Numbered from the stretch's first letter, positions 8,653-16,409 are shown. The stretch is DNA of 64,000 nt from Terrimonas_A sp051954695 (GCA_051954695.1 JBQCHL010000028.1:124001-188000), one strand, 5' to 3'. The notes: a model not told the origin generated them from the letters alone. Numbers and translations are program-made.

Positions 8653-9196
8653 TTCCATATTTGGAGGCTGTCGCTATCAATCTGCCAATATCAGGTGGGC
8701 CCTTAGGTATTGGTGGAAGCTCCAATTCCCCTGCAGGCTCGCTCATTTCAATAAAATAATTTTCAAAACCGCCAGGAGTAAGCAACATCAGCGTTTCCAG
8801 TGTTTCAGTTTGTATTTTAAATGAATGCTGAATGTTTTTAGGCAAGAACATTACATCGCCTGCTTTTGCATTGAAGGTTTGATCACCTACCGTATATATC
8901 ACTTCACCTTCAAGTATTAAAAAAGCTTCGTCTTCTTTTGTGTGAGTGTGTGGTGGTGGTTCCAGGCCCCTGCGTTCGGTGGCTCTGAGTAAAGCAAAGC
9001 TTCCGTCCGTTTGCTTAGAGCTAAGCATGACCGACATCAGATGACCTATATACCAATAAGAATTTTCTTTATTTCTGTTGGCGAGTAAGGGTGTTAACAG
9101 TATTTCTTTTTCTTTCATGTTTCCCAAAGTTTTTGAAGCGATAAGCAGGCTGCTCATTGCTCCCATTGTATTTATAAATGTTCTTCTTGTTGGCAT
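8633..9196 (-). CDS. Tat-signal cupin-domain protein (second copy)
   Basis: A 187-residue protein with a Tat-like leader (PTRRTFINTMGAMSSLLIASK) and a cupin core: EPPPHTHTKEDEAFLILEGE (metal-binding His, His, Glu) and AKAGDVMFLPKNIQHSF. The C-terminal part (GGFENYFIEMSEPA) matches the quercetinase-like subgroup. It is convergent with the HxlR gene and shares its last 20 bases with that gene's end, which is tight packing. The protein probably acts in the periplasm on a small aromatic or reactive compound, but the substrate is unknown. Confidence 0.8.
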   Translation of the reverse strand: MPTRRTFINTMGAMSSLLIASKTLGNMKEKEILLTPLLANRNKENSYWYIGHLMSVMLSSKQTDGSFALLRATERRGLEPPPHTHTKEDEAFLILEGEVIYTVGDQTFNAKAGDVMFLPKNIQHSFKIQTETLETLMLLTPGGFENYFIEMSEPAGELELPPIPKGPPDIGRLIATASKYGIKFPRL

Positions 9197-9450
9197 GGCT
9201 GGAGATTATTTGATACTACTTATAAATGTAGAATATTCCTGAAAGGCGTTTTGATCACTTACCTTTTGGTAAGCAAGGCGTTGCAGGTGCCGGTACTACT
9301 CCGCTATCGAGTTGATTATTAATAAAGTATAAAATCCGTGCTGTTTAAGGTGAACAGTATTTTCGCTTTCAGCTATGCCAATAATTTCTAAGCGAGGGTT
9401 AGCGTACTTTACTATTGAGTTGCGTACATTTATGAGCTAGCGGTAACTTT

Positions 9451-10719
9451 ATGAGACTCTTCATTTTAATGGCATCCATTTTTTTTTCGACCCATTGTTT
9501 TGCCCAGGAAACAATAACTATTGAAACTGTAATAATTGATAGTGGAAAATATGAATTTAGGTTACAGGCAAAAAAAGATACTCCCGACTATTCCAAAGCC
9601 TTTAGAATTCTGACTAATCAGGTAAAGCAGGATCCGAAAAATACAGAGTACAGGTATTTTTTAGGCTACACTATTGACAGGCTTAATTCTGAGGATGGAA
9701 AAGGAATAGTTCAGCTAAAAAAAGAAATGACCATTGAGGCCAGTGAACAATTCGAAGAAATTAATAGATTAGAGCCAGTTTACAAAGGTGAGATTTTCAT
9801 TTTGGACCCCTACGCCAAGCTTACTTCGATTTGGGGTAGCCTGGCTCAGGCCTATTTAAACCGGAGACTTGTTGATTCTGCAAAATGGGCGTTTTCAGAA
9901 GGTAAAAGACGGGGTGGTTTCTTAGAAGCAATTTTGGAATTCAACAAGCAGCTTTTGAACAGCTGCGACAAAGACGCCATTCTTGTTACATATGGAGATA
10001 ACATTACAGTTCCAATTTGGTACTTGCAGATAATTGAAAATTATCGGACAGATATTACCGTTGTGGATGGAAACCTGATAAATGCCGGTTGGTATACCAG
10101 GTATTTGAAATCAGAAAGAAATTTGAAATTGAGTTTTTCTGATGCTACTATCGACACCATCGACTATATACGATGGCCGCCTCAATTGGTAACAGTCGCC
10201 AATCCAATTGACACAACACAAAAGTTTAGCTGGGAGTTACGTCCGACTTATATGGGCAATTATATACTAAAAGGGGATAGAATTCTGCTCGACATTTTTC
10301 GGCAAAACTTTTTCAGCCGACCGATTTATTTCACCAATAGCTCCGACTCATCTTATAATCTATTTCTTTCACCCTATTTGATTGATGAAGGATTGGTTAA
10401 CCGGGTAACATCGAAAATATTCGATTATGGTACTGATGTTTTTAAGGTTTCAAAAAACCTTTACAATTACAATATTGACAGGATAAAAAAGGATGATATA
10501 ACTAAATCAAGTGATGCAGTCTTTACTTTAAATGGTTTCCGTTGGGTCTATTTCAACAATGTTTATCATTTGGCGAGACAGGGAAATTATGACAAGGCGG
10601 TGGAATTAATTAAACGTATGGTTGACAGATTTAGTAAAGATAAACTGCCTTTTATATCGGATGATATGGAAAAATATTTTGCAGATTTTTTTCAGAAGCT
10701 GGATAAAAACTACCGTTAA
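9451..10719 (+). CDS. Secreted protein resembling the soluble part of DUF2723 proteins
   Basis: A 422-residue protein with a signal peptide (MRLFILMASIFFSTHCFAQ). Residues 40-160 are helical and TPR-like. At about 170-215 it carries DKDAILVTYGDNITVPIWYLQIIENYRTDITVVD and INAGWYTRYL (written here in pieces), which closely resembles the block seen after the membrane region of DUF2723/TMEM260-like proteins in Bacteroidota. The C-terminus again has a TPR-like helix pair (ARQGNYDKAVELIKRMVDRF). It lacks the transmembrane glycosyltransferase part, so it may be a free periplasmic homologue. Function unknown. Confidence 0.6.
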   Translation: MRLFILMASIFFSTHCFAQETITIETVIIDSGKYEFRLQAKKDTPDYSKAFRILTNQVKQDPKNTEYRYFLGYTIDRLNSEDGKGIVQLKKEMTIEASEQFEEINRLEPVYKGEIFILDPYAKLTSIWGSLAQAYLNRRLVDSAKWAFSEGKRRGGFLEAILEFNKQLLNSCDKDAILVTYGDNITVPIWYLQIIENYRTDITVVDGNLINAGWYTRYLKSERNLKLSFSDATIDTIDYIRWPPQLVTVANPIDTTQKFSWELRPTYMGNYILKGDRILLDIFRQNFFSRPIYFTNSSDSSYNLFLSPYLIDEGLVNRVTSKIFDYGTDVFKVSKNLYNYNIDRIKKDDITKSSDAVFTLNGFRWVYFNNVYHLARQGNYDKAVELIKRMVDRFSKDKLPFISDDMEKYFADFFQKLDKNYR

Positions 10720-10791
10720 CGTTCAGTGGGCTCTTTCTTAAGTTCAAGGCCGCCTTTAGTATTTACTGTCACCTATAACTTTATATTTTAT

Positions 10792-11220
10792 ATGAATACT
10801 CAAGAACAAATCAAAGACTACATTAACAGCCACCCCGAACCCAAACGCAGTGATATGCAGGAACTGCATCGGGTAATACTCCAGATGATACCCAAATGTA
10901 AGCTGTGGTTTCTCGATGGTAAAAACAGCGAAAATAAAACAGTTTCTAACCCTAATATCGGCTATGGATCGCAAATCATAAGATATGCTGATGGAACTAC
11001 CAAAGAGTTTTATCAAATTGGCCTTAGTGCAAATAAAACCGGGATATCTGTCTATATTCTTGGTATAAAAGACAAGAACTACTTAGCCCAGACTTATGGG
11101 AAAAAAATGGGCAAGGCAAGTGTAAGCGGTTATTGCATTAAGTTCAAATCGCTGAAAGATATAAACATTGACGTACTGAAAGAGGCAATACAATATAGGC
11201 TTGAACAGGAAGGGCAGTAA
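10792..11220 (+). CDS. DUF1801-domain protein
   Basis: A 142-residue cytoplasmic protein with the YdhG/DUF1801 pattern: EQIKDYINSHPEPKRSDMQELHRVILQMIPKCKLWFLDG at the start (a short helix pair then a strand), ISVYILGIKDKNYLAQTYG in the middle, and a closing helix. Open frame extends upstream to 10726 but the extra residues are unlike the family, so the ATG at 10792 is used. DUF1801 members share the fold of the frataxin/YdhG group; their biochemical role is mostly unknown. Appears to be a single-gene unit. Confidence 0.75.
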   Translation: MNTQEQIKDYINSHPEPKRSDMQELHRVILQMIPKCKLWFLDGKNSENKTVSNPNIGYGSQIIRYADGTTKEFYQIGLSANKTGISVYILGIKDKNYLAQTYGKKMGKASVSGYCIKFKSLKDINIDVLKEAIQYRLEQEGQ

Positions 11221-11650
11221 ATGCTTGTACTTTCCTTCGTGCTGAAACGAAAACTTATCGACCATTCCTGCTTAACATGAATGCCACTGTTTCTTTACAA
11301 AGTCGATCACTGTCGGGCCATCTCCGCAACCACCGATCTCTTTTGCATGAATGTCACCACTTTTGCCACTGCAATTTCGGGTAGCCTGTATTTGTAAATT
11401 CGCTGATTATTTCAAAAACGAGATATAGCCATCATAGGTAATCCCAATGAACCGGAAGGCTTATTTCTCTATAAAATGATCAGAAAGTGCCATTCAAATT
11501 ACTACTAAATGGGTATGGCCAACATCACCCATTATCCTAAATTTGATCTCTCGACTCCGCAATTATTCCCCATCTCTGATGAATTGTAGCCCGGTTAATG
11601 CCTGCAGGTAGTTCGTATGTCATTCATTCTTCATCATAAAAATCAGCGTT
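11221..11650. other. Gene-free stretch upstream of the candidate RiPP operon
   Basis: About 430 bases without a supported gene. On the minus strand a short open frame (roughly 11412 down to a stop at 11274-11276) reads in part SGDIHAKEIGGCGDGPTVID and then FVKKQWHSC; it has protein-like composition but no start codon, so it may be the last 40 or so codons of a lost gene. The 230 bases before 11651 presumably hold the promoter of the operon; no Bacteroidota TAnnTTTG element is obvious by eye. Confidence 0.4.
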
Positions 11651-11899
11651 ATGACAGAACTTAAAATCGAGGCGCATTTCAGAAACGACAAACACCATAA
11701 CTCACTTGAGATCGTTGTTCCCGAAGGACTTTCTCATAAGGAACTCGCCAAAGTGACGCTGGGTGATTTGCTTTCCAAATTCAGGCCTTCCGGTTGCCAG
11801 GCCTGTTTATCCGGACAAGACTTCATCATCCGTGAGCGGTTTGAAAAAGTATTGCCTGTTGAAATCCCCGCACTGCGCGGAGCATTGGCTACCAAGTAG
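11651..11899 (+). CDS. Precursor-like small peptide of a DUF692/MNIO cluster
   Basis: An 82-residue peptide. Residues 1-45 are charged and leader-like (EAHFRNDKHHNSLEIVVPEG, then helical SHKELAKVTLGDLLSKFR). The second half opens with GCQACLSGQDF (C49 and C52, a CxxC followed by SGxD) and continues IIRERFEKVLPVEIPAL. It is the first gene of a unit with a DUF692/MNIO enzyme and a partner protein, the standard order in MNIO RiPP systems, where cysteine-rich precursors are modified at Cys (or Asp/Asn in some systems). There is no signal peptide. The precursor role is inferred from size, cysteines and context; alternatively it is a small accessory subunit or an iron-binding domain. Confidence 0.65.
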   Translation: MTELKIEAHFRNDKHHNSLEIVVPEGLSHKELAKVTLGDLLSKFRPSGCQACLSGQDFIIRERFEKVLPVEIPALRGALATK

Positions 11900-11909
11900 T
11901 AATGAAAAC

Positions 11910-11950
11910 GTATACGGCTTGCAACCCTGCAGGCCGTATACTATTTATTT
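11910..11950 (+). terminator. Hairpin attenuator between precursor and MNIO genes
   Basis: A perfect 9-bp stem, GTATACGGC (11910-11918) with GCCGTATAC (11933-11941), whose loop contains a further TGCA/TGCA pairing, followed by the T-rich TATTTATTT (11942-11950). It lies 10 bases after the precursor stop codon and 30 bases before the next start, so it looks like a leaky terminator or mRNA-stabilising hairpin that would give more precursor than enzyme. Confidence 0.7.
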
Positions 11951-11980
11951 AGCTGGCTTTCTTTTACAAAAAATTGAACG

Positions 11981-12886
11981 ATGAAAACTGAGCAACTTGG
12001 AATAGGTATTCTGTATAATGCTTCATTACCCGAATACCTGGAGCAACATATTGATCAACTGGACTACATTGAGATCATTCCCGATATGTTTTGGTCAGAT
12101 GAAGGAAGAGGACAGCAGCCAAGATTCCGGCCACTGCCCAAATGGATGCATCAATTGGATTGGATTGCCGGACGAGTGCCATTAGTTGCGCATAATATCG
12201 GGATATCAATCGGAACTATCGATTATTTTGATGAAGAATACATACGCTTCATGCGGCAAATGCATGAAGCATATCAGTTCAAATGGCATAGCGATCATCT
12301 CTCCTTTCTTAAACTGCCCACTAAAGGGCCACATGATCATAATGCAGGGATTGCTATTCCTGTTCCATACGATGAAGAATACCTCATGATGATAGGAAAG
12401 AAGGTGGAGTTTATACGAGATACAATAGATATCCCCTTCCTGCTTGAAAATAATGTTTACTTCGTGGAATATCCTGAGCAGGATTATACAGAGACTGCAT
12501 TTGTGAACAAGCTGGTCAGAAACCATCGGTGTAATATTTTGCTCGATATCCATAACCTGCATGTCAACGCTATAAACCAGGGAGCTGATGCAAAAACATA
12601 TATCGATGAGTTGGATATGGACAATGTGATGGAAATGCATATTGCTGGCGGCAATGACATGAATGGTTTTTATATGGATTCGCATGCCGGACCATGCCCT
12701 GATGAAGTGTGGGAATTGCTTGACTATGCTGTAAGCAAGGCGCCTAACCTGCGTGGCATCACTTTCGAATTCCATGAATCCTATTTTCCGCTCCTGCAAT
12801 TCGACGGGTTGAACAGGCAGATAGAACTTGCAAGAAATACATGGGAAAAATACCACTTAAAACACCAGGGATATGAGCGCGCGTGA
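11981..12886 (+). CDS. DUF692 / MNIO-family multinuclear non-heme iron oxidase
   Basis: A 301-residue TIM-barrel protein of the MbnB/TglH/ChrH group, which oxidatively modifies peptides using two or three iron atoms. Visible family motifs, in order: LGIGILYN, VPLVAHNIGISIG, WHSDHLSFLK, PVPYDEEYL, FLLENNVYF, NILLDIHNLHVNAINQG, VMEMHIAGG, DSHAGPCPDEVWELL and ITFEFHESYFP. The His, Glu and Asp ligands in SDHLSF, LLEN, LLDIHN, DSH and the last FEFHE are present; the usual HLAGH is here HIAGG. It overlaps the next gene by 14 bases (12873-12886), implying translational coupling. Substrate is most probably the upstream 82-residue peptide. Confidence 0.88.
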   Translation: MKTEQLGIGILYNASLPEYLEQHIDQLDYIEIIPDMFWSDEGRGQQPRFRPLPKWMHQLDWIAGRVPLVAHNIGISIGTIDYFDEEYIRFMRQMHEAYQFKWHSDHLSFLKLPTKGPHDHNAGIAIPVPYDEEYLMMIGKKVEFIRDTIDIPFLLENNVYFVEYPEQDYTETAFVNKLVRNHRCNILLDIHNLHVNAINQGADAKTYIDELDMDNVMEMHIAGGNDMNGFYMDSHAGPCPDEVWELLDYAVSKAPNLRGITFEFHESYFPLLQFDGLNRQIELARNTWEKYHLKHQGYERA

Positions 12887-13490
12887 TTTCCAATTGGCAT
12901 TTGCTTCATTGATTGCTTCGCCCCAAACCTGCTATGAACTGCTGACAGCAGAAGCACCTTTCTTTGCCCGCTTCGACCTGACAGAAAAAGAAAAGCTTCG
13001 TTTACGTGCTATCGTAAGGCAAAGAGGTATTTCAGCCTGTTGCTCCTTATACAGGATGAACAGGGTTACACCGGTTTACTCACAACTCTCAAACACCTGT
13101 GCTTTGTTAAAAGATAGGCTGGTACCATTAATAGAAGAATTCTGGCAGTATCTGGCAAAACCAAGTCTTCAGTTTAGGGAAGAGGTCCTTGAGTTTGGGA
13201 ATTTTTTAGTGAATAAAATAAATGCGGGAACCATTCGCCTGCCCTATCTGAAAGAGGTGCTGCAGTTGGAGATGACCATGAATGAACTGAGCTATCTGCC
13301 TGAAGGTGAATACCGGCTGCTCAGTTTTGAACATGATATTTTTTTTGTGCTGCAGGCATTGGTTGAAGGAAGCCTGGATGAAGCAATTGTGCCCTATTCT
13401 ACGGAGAAGTATATGATGTATATAAAGGATGATAAGGTTGAGATGGAAACGGCAGAAGATTTCTGCATCAGGCGGACAGCAATAAAATAG
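12873..13490 (+). CDS. MNIO partner protein (substrate-binding, DUF2063/ChrI-like)
   Basis: A 205-residue, mostly helical protein whose ATG lies inside the end of the MNIO gene. The N-terminal half (FQLAFASLIASPQTCYELL, then LTEKEKLRLRAIVRQRGISA and LYRMNRVTPVYSQL) resembles the N-terminal domain of partner proteins found next to DUF692 enzymes (TglI, MbnC, BufC and ChrI types), which bind the precursor leader and the oxidase. The C-terminal half (LLSFEHDIFFVLQALVEG) is less familiar but matches the mixed beta domain expected for leader recognition. Family assignment is by remote resemblance and strong context. No transporter or protease follows. Confidence 0.7.
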   Translation: MSARDFQLAFASLIASPQTCYELLTAEAPFFARFDLTEKEKLRLRAIVRQRGISACCSLYRMNRVTPVYSQLSNTCALLKDRLVPLIEEFWQYLAKPSLQFREEVLEFGNFLVNKINAGTIRLPYLKEVLQLEMTMNELSYLPEGEYRLLSFEHDIFFVLQALVEGSLDEAIVPYSTEKYMMYIKDDKVEMETAEDFCIRRTAIK

Positions 13491-13519
13491 GGGCCCAAAT
13501 TTTGGCCCCCTATTTTATT
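13481..13519. terminator. Strong bidirectional terminator between convergent genes
   Basis: A long stem formed by AATAAAATAGGGGCC (13481-13495) and GGCCCCCTATTTTATT (13504-13519), with one bulged base and an A/T-rich base on both sides. It overlaps the stop codon of the MNIO partner gene and lies 28 bases beyond the end of the convergent DUF1080 gene, so it can stop transcription from both directions. Confidence 0.85.
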
Positions 13520-13547
13520 CAGATCATCTAACCTCAATCACCCCCCC

Positions 13548-14294
13548 TCACAATTCCTTAATCATTATATTCTTAAAATACACTTTATTCCCATGGTCCT
13601 GTAAAGCGATCAATCCTGTCTTGGCCATTCCATAATCAGCATAATCTTTCCATTTTCCTGTTTCTTTCTTCTTTTTCCAGTCATCACCCCAGGCTTCAAA
13701 TTCAACAATCTTTTCACCATTGAGCCAGTACTCAGCATGACCTTTATCAAACACGATCCTGCTGCTGTTCCATTCTCCAACAGGTTTCATTTTTTTGTTG
13801 CTGCCTGCTGTATACATCGCATAATCAGCGCCTGTTTTCTGCCATTCTTCCAGCTTTCCCGGAAAATCTTTATCATCTATCATCTGGTATTCCGGGCCTG
13901 TTTCATAAGGTGCCTGGTATTTGGAACTTTCTACCACGTGATACATAAGACCACTGTTTGCTCCCTTGGTGAGTTTCCAATCCCATTTCAGTTCAAAATT
14001 TTCGTAGGCTTTATCTGTTACGATGTCTCCGCCATGTGCATCTTTAGCAGCGCCGAGGCAAACGAGTGAACTGTCTTCGATCATCCAGTTTTTTATCTCT
14101 CCCTGTTTGTTATAACCGTGCCACCCGGTAAATGATTTACCATCAAAAAGGCTTACCCATTGATGTTCTACAGGAGTTGTTTGTGCCATTGTATCGGTTT
14201 TTGCTTGTTCTGTTGCTGTGGTTGGCGTATTGTTTTCACCACAGGAAATTAATGTCGCAAGTGAAAGAGCTCCATACAAGTATTTCAAATTCAT
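13548..14294 (-). CDS. DUF1080 (3-keto-disaccharide hydrolase-like) lipoprotein
   Basis: A 248-residue lipoprotein: signal MNLKYLYGALSLATLISC with the lipobox Cys at 18 followed by GENN. The DUF1080 (LamG-like) domain has WVSLFDGKSFTGWHGYN, ENFELKWDWKLTKGANSGLMYHV, GPEYQMIDD, WNSSRIVFDKGHAEYWLNGEK and closes with GLIALQDHGNKVYFKNIMIKEL (given in parts). The family includes hydrolases of 3-keto-glycosides and many proteins of unknown role. It lies 11 bases downstream of the Gfo/Idh gene, in the same direction, so the three genes 13548-16280 form one operon. Probably acts on sugar derivatives in the periplasm. Confidence 0.85.
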   Translation of the reverse strand: MNLKYLYGALSLATLISCGENNTPTTATEQAKTDTMAQTTPVEHQWVSLFDGKSFTGWHGYNKQGEIKNWMIEDSSLVCLGAAKDAHGGDIVTDKAYENFELKWDWKLTKGANSGLMYHVVESSKYQAPYETGPEYQMIDDKDFPGKLEEWQKTGADYAMYTAGSNKKMKPVGEWNSSRIVFDKGHAEYWLNGEKIVEFEAWGDDWKKKKETGKWKDYADYGMAKTGLIALQDHGNKVYFKNIMIKEL

Positions 14295-14305
14295 ATAGCA
14301 GGTAT

Positions 14306-15673
14306 TTATTTTTTAATTAATTGCATTTTTTCAGGATTCCATAAAATGGCAGTGTTATTATTATAACTGTCGTTACATAATAAGGCCGGTGCTGCTGCGC
14401 GGTAACCGAATACAGCGTCTTCAGCAACCTTGCCGCCTGTGCGTATAGCATTGAAGAAATTGGCGAAGTGATCATACGGGCCGCCGAGATAACCTTTTTC
14501 TGCCTCAAAAGTATATTCTTGTGGAGGGAGTATCCTTTTGCGTCCGGTAACCGGTGTGCCGGCTTTTTTCATCTGTTCGATAAAGAAGGGATCGTCAGAA
14601 GATACATCCTTGTTTCTTTTCAGCGTAACAGAATCCCAGGTAATATCCATTGAGCCTTCGCTTCCTACAAGCTTCAGATAGGTTGTTCCGCTTGTGCCAT
14701 CCACGAAATTGCATCGCAGGGAGAGATTGAATGCGGGATGAACCTGTTGTCCGTAATCAAATACACCAATTAATACGTCCGGTACTTCACGGCCATCTTT
14801 CCAGTAACGGAGACCACCGGAAGAATACACTTTATTCGGACCGAAAGAGTCGGTAATAAAATGAAGGCTTGAAAACAAATGCACGAAAAGATCGCCGGAC
14901 ATTCCGGTACCATAATCGGTATAATTTCTCCACCTGAAGAAGCGGGTGGCATCAAAAGGGCGTTTGTTTGTATTGCTGACGAATGTATCCCAGTCAACGG
15001 TAGAAGGGGATGCGTCTGCGGGGATCGGGTATTGCCATGCACCTACCGGTGAATGCCTTGCCCAAAACCCTTCGGCGTAATTCAATTGCCCGATGGCTCC
15101 GTCTTTTAATAGCTGCTTTGCTTTTTCATTACCAAGGGAAGAAACGCCCTGGCTGCCGACCTGGAATACTTTGCCGGATTGTTTCTGAGCGGCTATTACA
15201 TCGTGTCCCTCATCAATGGAATGCACCATTGGCTTTTCACAATACACGTGCTTTCCTGCTTTTAAAGCGTCGATGGAGATTTGTTTATGCCAGTGATCGG
15301 GAGTGGCAATGATTACCGCGTCCACGTCTTTCCTGGCGAGGATCTCTTTGTAACTGCGGGTGGTAAACAGGTCGGAACCCCACCGGTCTTTTGCATCTTT
15401 AAGCCTGCCATCATACAGATCGCAGACTGCTACGAGCTTTGCACCAGGAACACGAAGCGCCGTCTTGGTATCTTCTGTTCCCATTCCACCTGCCCCTATC
15501 AATGCGATATTGATATTGTCGTTCGGGCTTACAATAGATCTTCTCAGAAATTCGGAGTACTTATGTTCTCCTTCTGCAGAAAAAACGTTGGAGCCGACAG
15601 CTACGGCTGCAGTTGATCCAGCAAGTTTTTTAATGAAACTTCTTCTTGAAGGATCCTGGAAGAATTTACTCAT
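14306..15673 (-). CDS. Tat-exported Gfo/Idh/MocA-family oxidoreductase
   Basis: A 455-residue enzyme with a Tat leader (PSRRSFIKKLAGSTAAVAVG) and a Rossmann fold: INIALIGAGGMG (NAD-binding GxGxxG), AKLVAVCDLYDGR, DAVIIATPDHWH and the catalytic-lysine motif KHVYCEKPM. The C-terminal alpha/beta domain has MSGDLFVHLFSSLHFI. Secreted members of the family carry a tightly bound NAD and act on glycosides; some oxidise the C3 hydroxyl. It sits between two DUF1080 genes with 7 and 11 base gaps, so a joint 3-keto-sugar pathway is the natural reading. The substrate is not known. Confidence 0.88.
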   Translation of the reverse strand: MSKFFQDPSRRSFIKKLAGSTAAVAVGSNVFSAEGEHKYSEFLRRSIVSPNDNINIALIGAGGMGTEDTKTALRVPGAKLVAVCDLYDGRLKDAKDRWGSDLFTTRSYKEILARKDVDAVIIATPDHWHKQISIDALKAGKHVYCEKPMVHSIDEGHDVIAAQKQSGKVFQVGSQGVSSLGNEKAKQLLKDGAIGQLNYAEGFWARHSPVGAWQYPIPADASPSTVDWDTFVSNTNKRPFDATRFFRWRNYTDYGTGMSGDLFVHLFSSLHFITDSFGPNKVYSSGGLRYWKDGREVPDVLIGVFDYGQQVHPAFNLSLRCNFVDGTSGTTYLKLVGSEGSMDITWDSVTLKRNKDVSSDDPFFIEQMKKAGTPVTGRKRILPPQEYTFEAEKGYLGGPYDHFANFFNAIRTGGKVAEDAVFGYRAAAPALLCNDSYNNNTAILWNPEKMQLIKK

Positions 15674-15680
15674 GAGTTTG

Positions 15681-16280
15681 TTATTTCAGTTCTTTAATGC
15701 GGATATTTTTCCATCTTACTTTAATTCCACCACCATCGTGTATCTGGAGAGCTATAAAGCCTTTTCCTTTACCGATCTTCTCATCGCTGAGGCTCACCAT
15801 TTCTGTTCCGTTGAGCCAGGTGGTCACCTTGTCATTTACAACAAGTATTTTCATCTTGTTCCAACTACCGGCTTTCAATATCTTTTCCTTTTCAGGCGAA
15901 GGTTTGATGAGCCAGCCTCTTCCATAAGATTCATAGATGCCTCCTGTATTATGATCGGGTGGGGCTACTTCAACCTGCCAGCCATTAATGGTAGTGCCTT
16001 CAATTCCTGATCTGAAAAATACACCACTGTTGCCATCAGCTTCCTGTTTGAATTCCAGTTCCAGGAGGAAATTGTGATAGGGCTGCTCGGTGGAGAGATA
16101 GCCATACTTTTTGTCGGGGCCGCTTTCACAAATAAGCTCTTTATTCTCTACGTACCATTTTTCTGTACCATGGATCTTCCATCCTGAAAGATCTTTCCCG
16201 TTAAAAAGTTTTTTAAACCCTGCGGGGGCGGCAAAAGCGAGTGATCCAAGGATCACAATAACCGTTAGTATGTATTTCAT
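15681..16280 (-). CDS. DUF1080 (3-keto-disaccharide hydrolase-like) secreted protein
   Basis: A 199-residue secreted protein, first gene of the three-gene unit. The start at 16280 gives a good signal peptide (MKYILTVIVILGSLAFAAPA); the open frame goes on upstream to 16325 without reason. DUF1080 hallmarks: KKLFNGKDLSGWKIHG, YHNFLLELEFKQEADGNSGVF, GWQVEVAPPD, WNKMKILVVNDKVTTWLNG and GFIALQIHDGGGIKVRWKNI. It lacks the lipobox of the paralogue at 13548. The two may act on different 3-keto products or in different places (soluble periplasm versus membrane). Confidence 0.85.
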   Translation of the reverse strand: MKYILTVIVILGSLAFAAPAGFKKLFNGKDLSGWKIHGTEKWYVENKELICESGPDKKYGYLSTEQPYHNFLLELEFKQEADGNSGVFFRSGIEGTTINGWQVEVAPPDHNTGGIYESYGRGWLIKPSPEKEKILKAGSWNKMKILVVNDKVTTWLNGTEMVSLSDEKIGKGKGFIALQIHDGGGIKVRWKNIRIKELK

Positions 16281-16364
16281 AATAGTGATTGACAGCGTAT
16301 GTCTAAAAATACATTCTTTCCTCAATAAAACAGGCTTAGAATAATTTTCTTTTAATATAAATCA

Positions 16365-16409
16365 GCGAGAGCCTGCGTTTTAATATCCCTGAATCGCGCA
16401 GGCTCTCGC
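16365..16409 (-). terminator. Strong hairpin between two minus-strand operons
   Basis: A perfect 13-bp stem, GCGAGAGCCTGCG (16365-16377) with CGCAGGCTCTCGC (16397-16409). It lies downstream (minus strand) of the TlpA-like gene and upstream of the DUF1080 gene. No clean T-run follows on the minus strand, only AT-rich sequence, so it is either a terminator or a 3'-end stabiliser. A second, smaller inverted repeat, CGTCATA/TATGACG, lies beside it at 16416-16437. Confidence 0.6.

Noticed and set aside
11274..11412. Minus-strand frame ending FVKKQWHSC
   Set aside because: Protein-like but only about 45 codons, without a start codon; probably the tail of a lost gene.
12206..12856. Long minus-strand frame opposite the MNIO gene
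   Set aside because: The plus-strand frame has clear DUF692 motifs; the antisense frame has no recognisable features and a low-complexity look.
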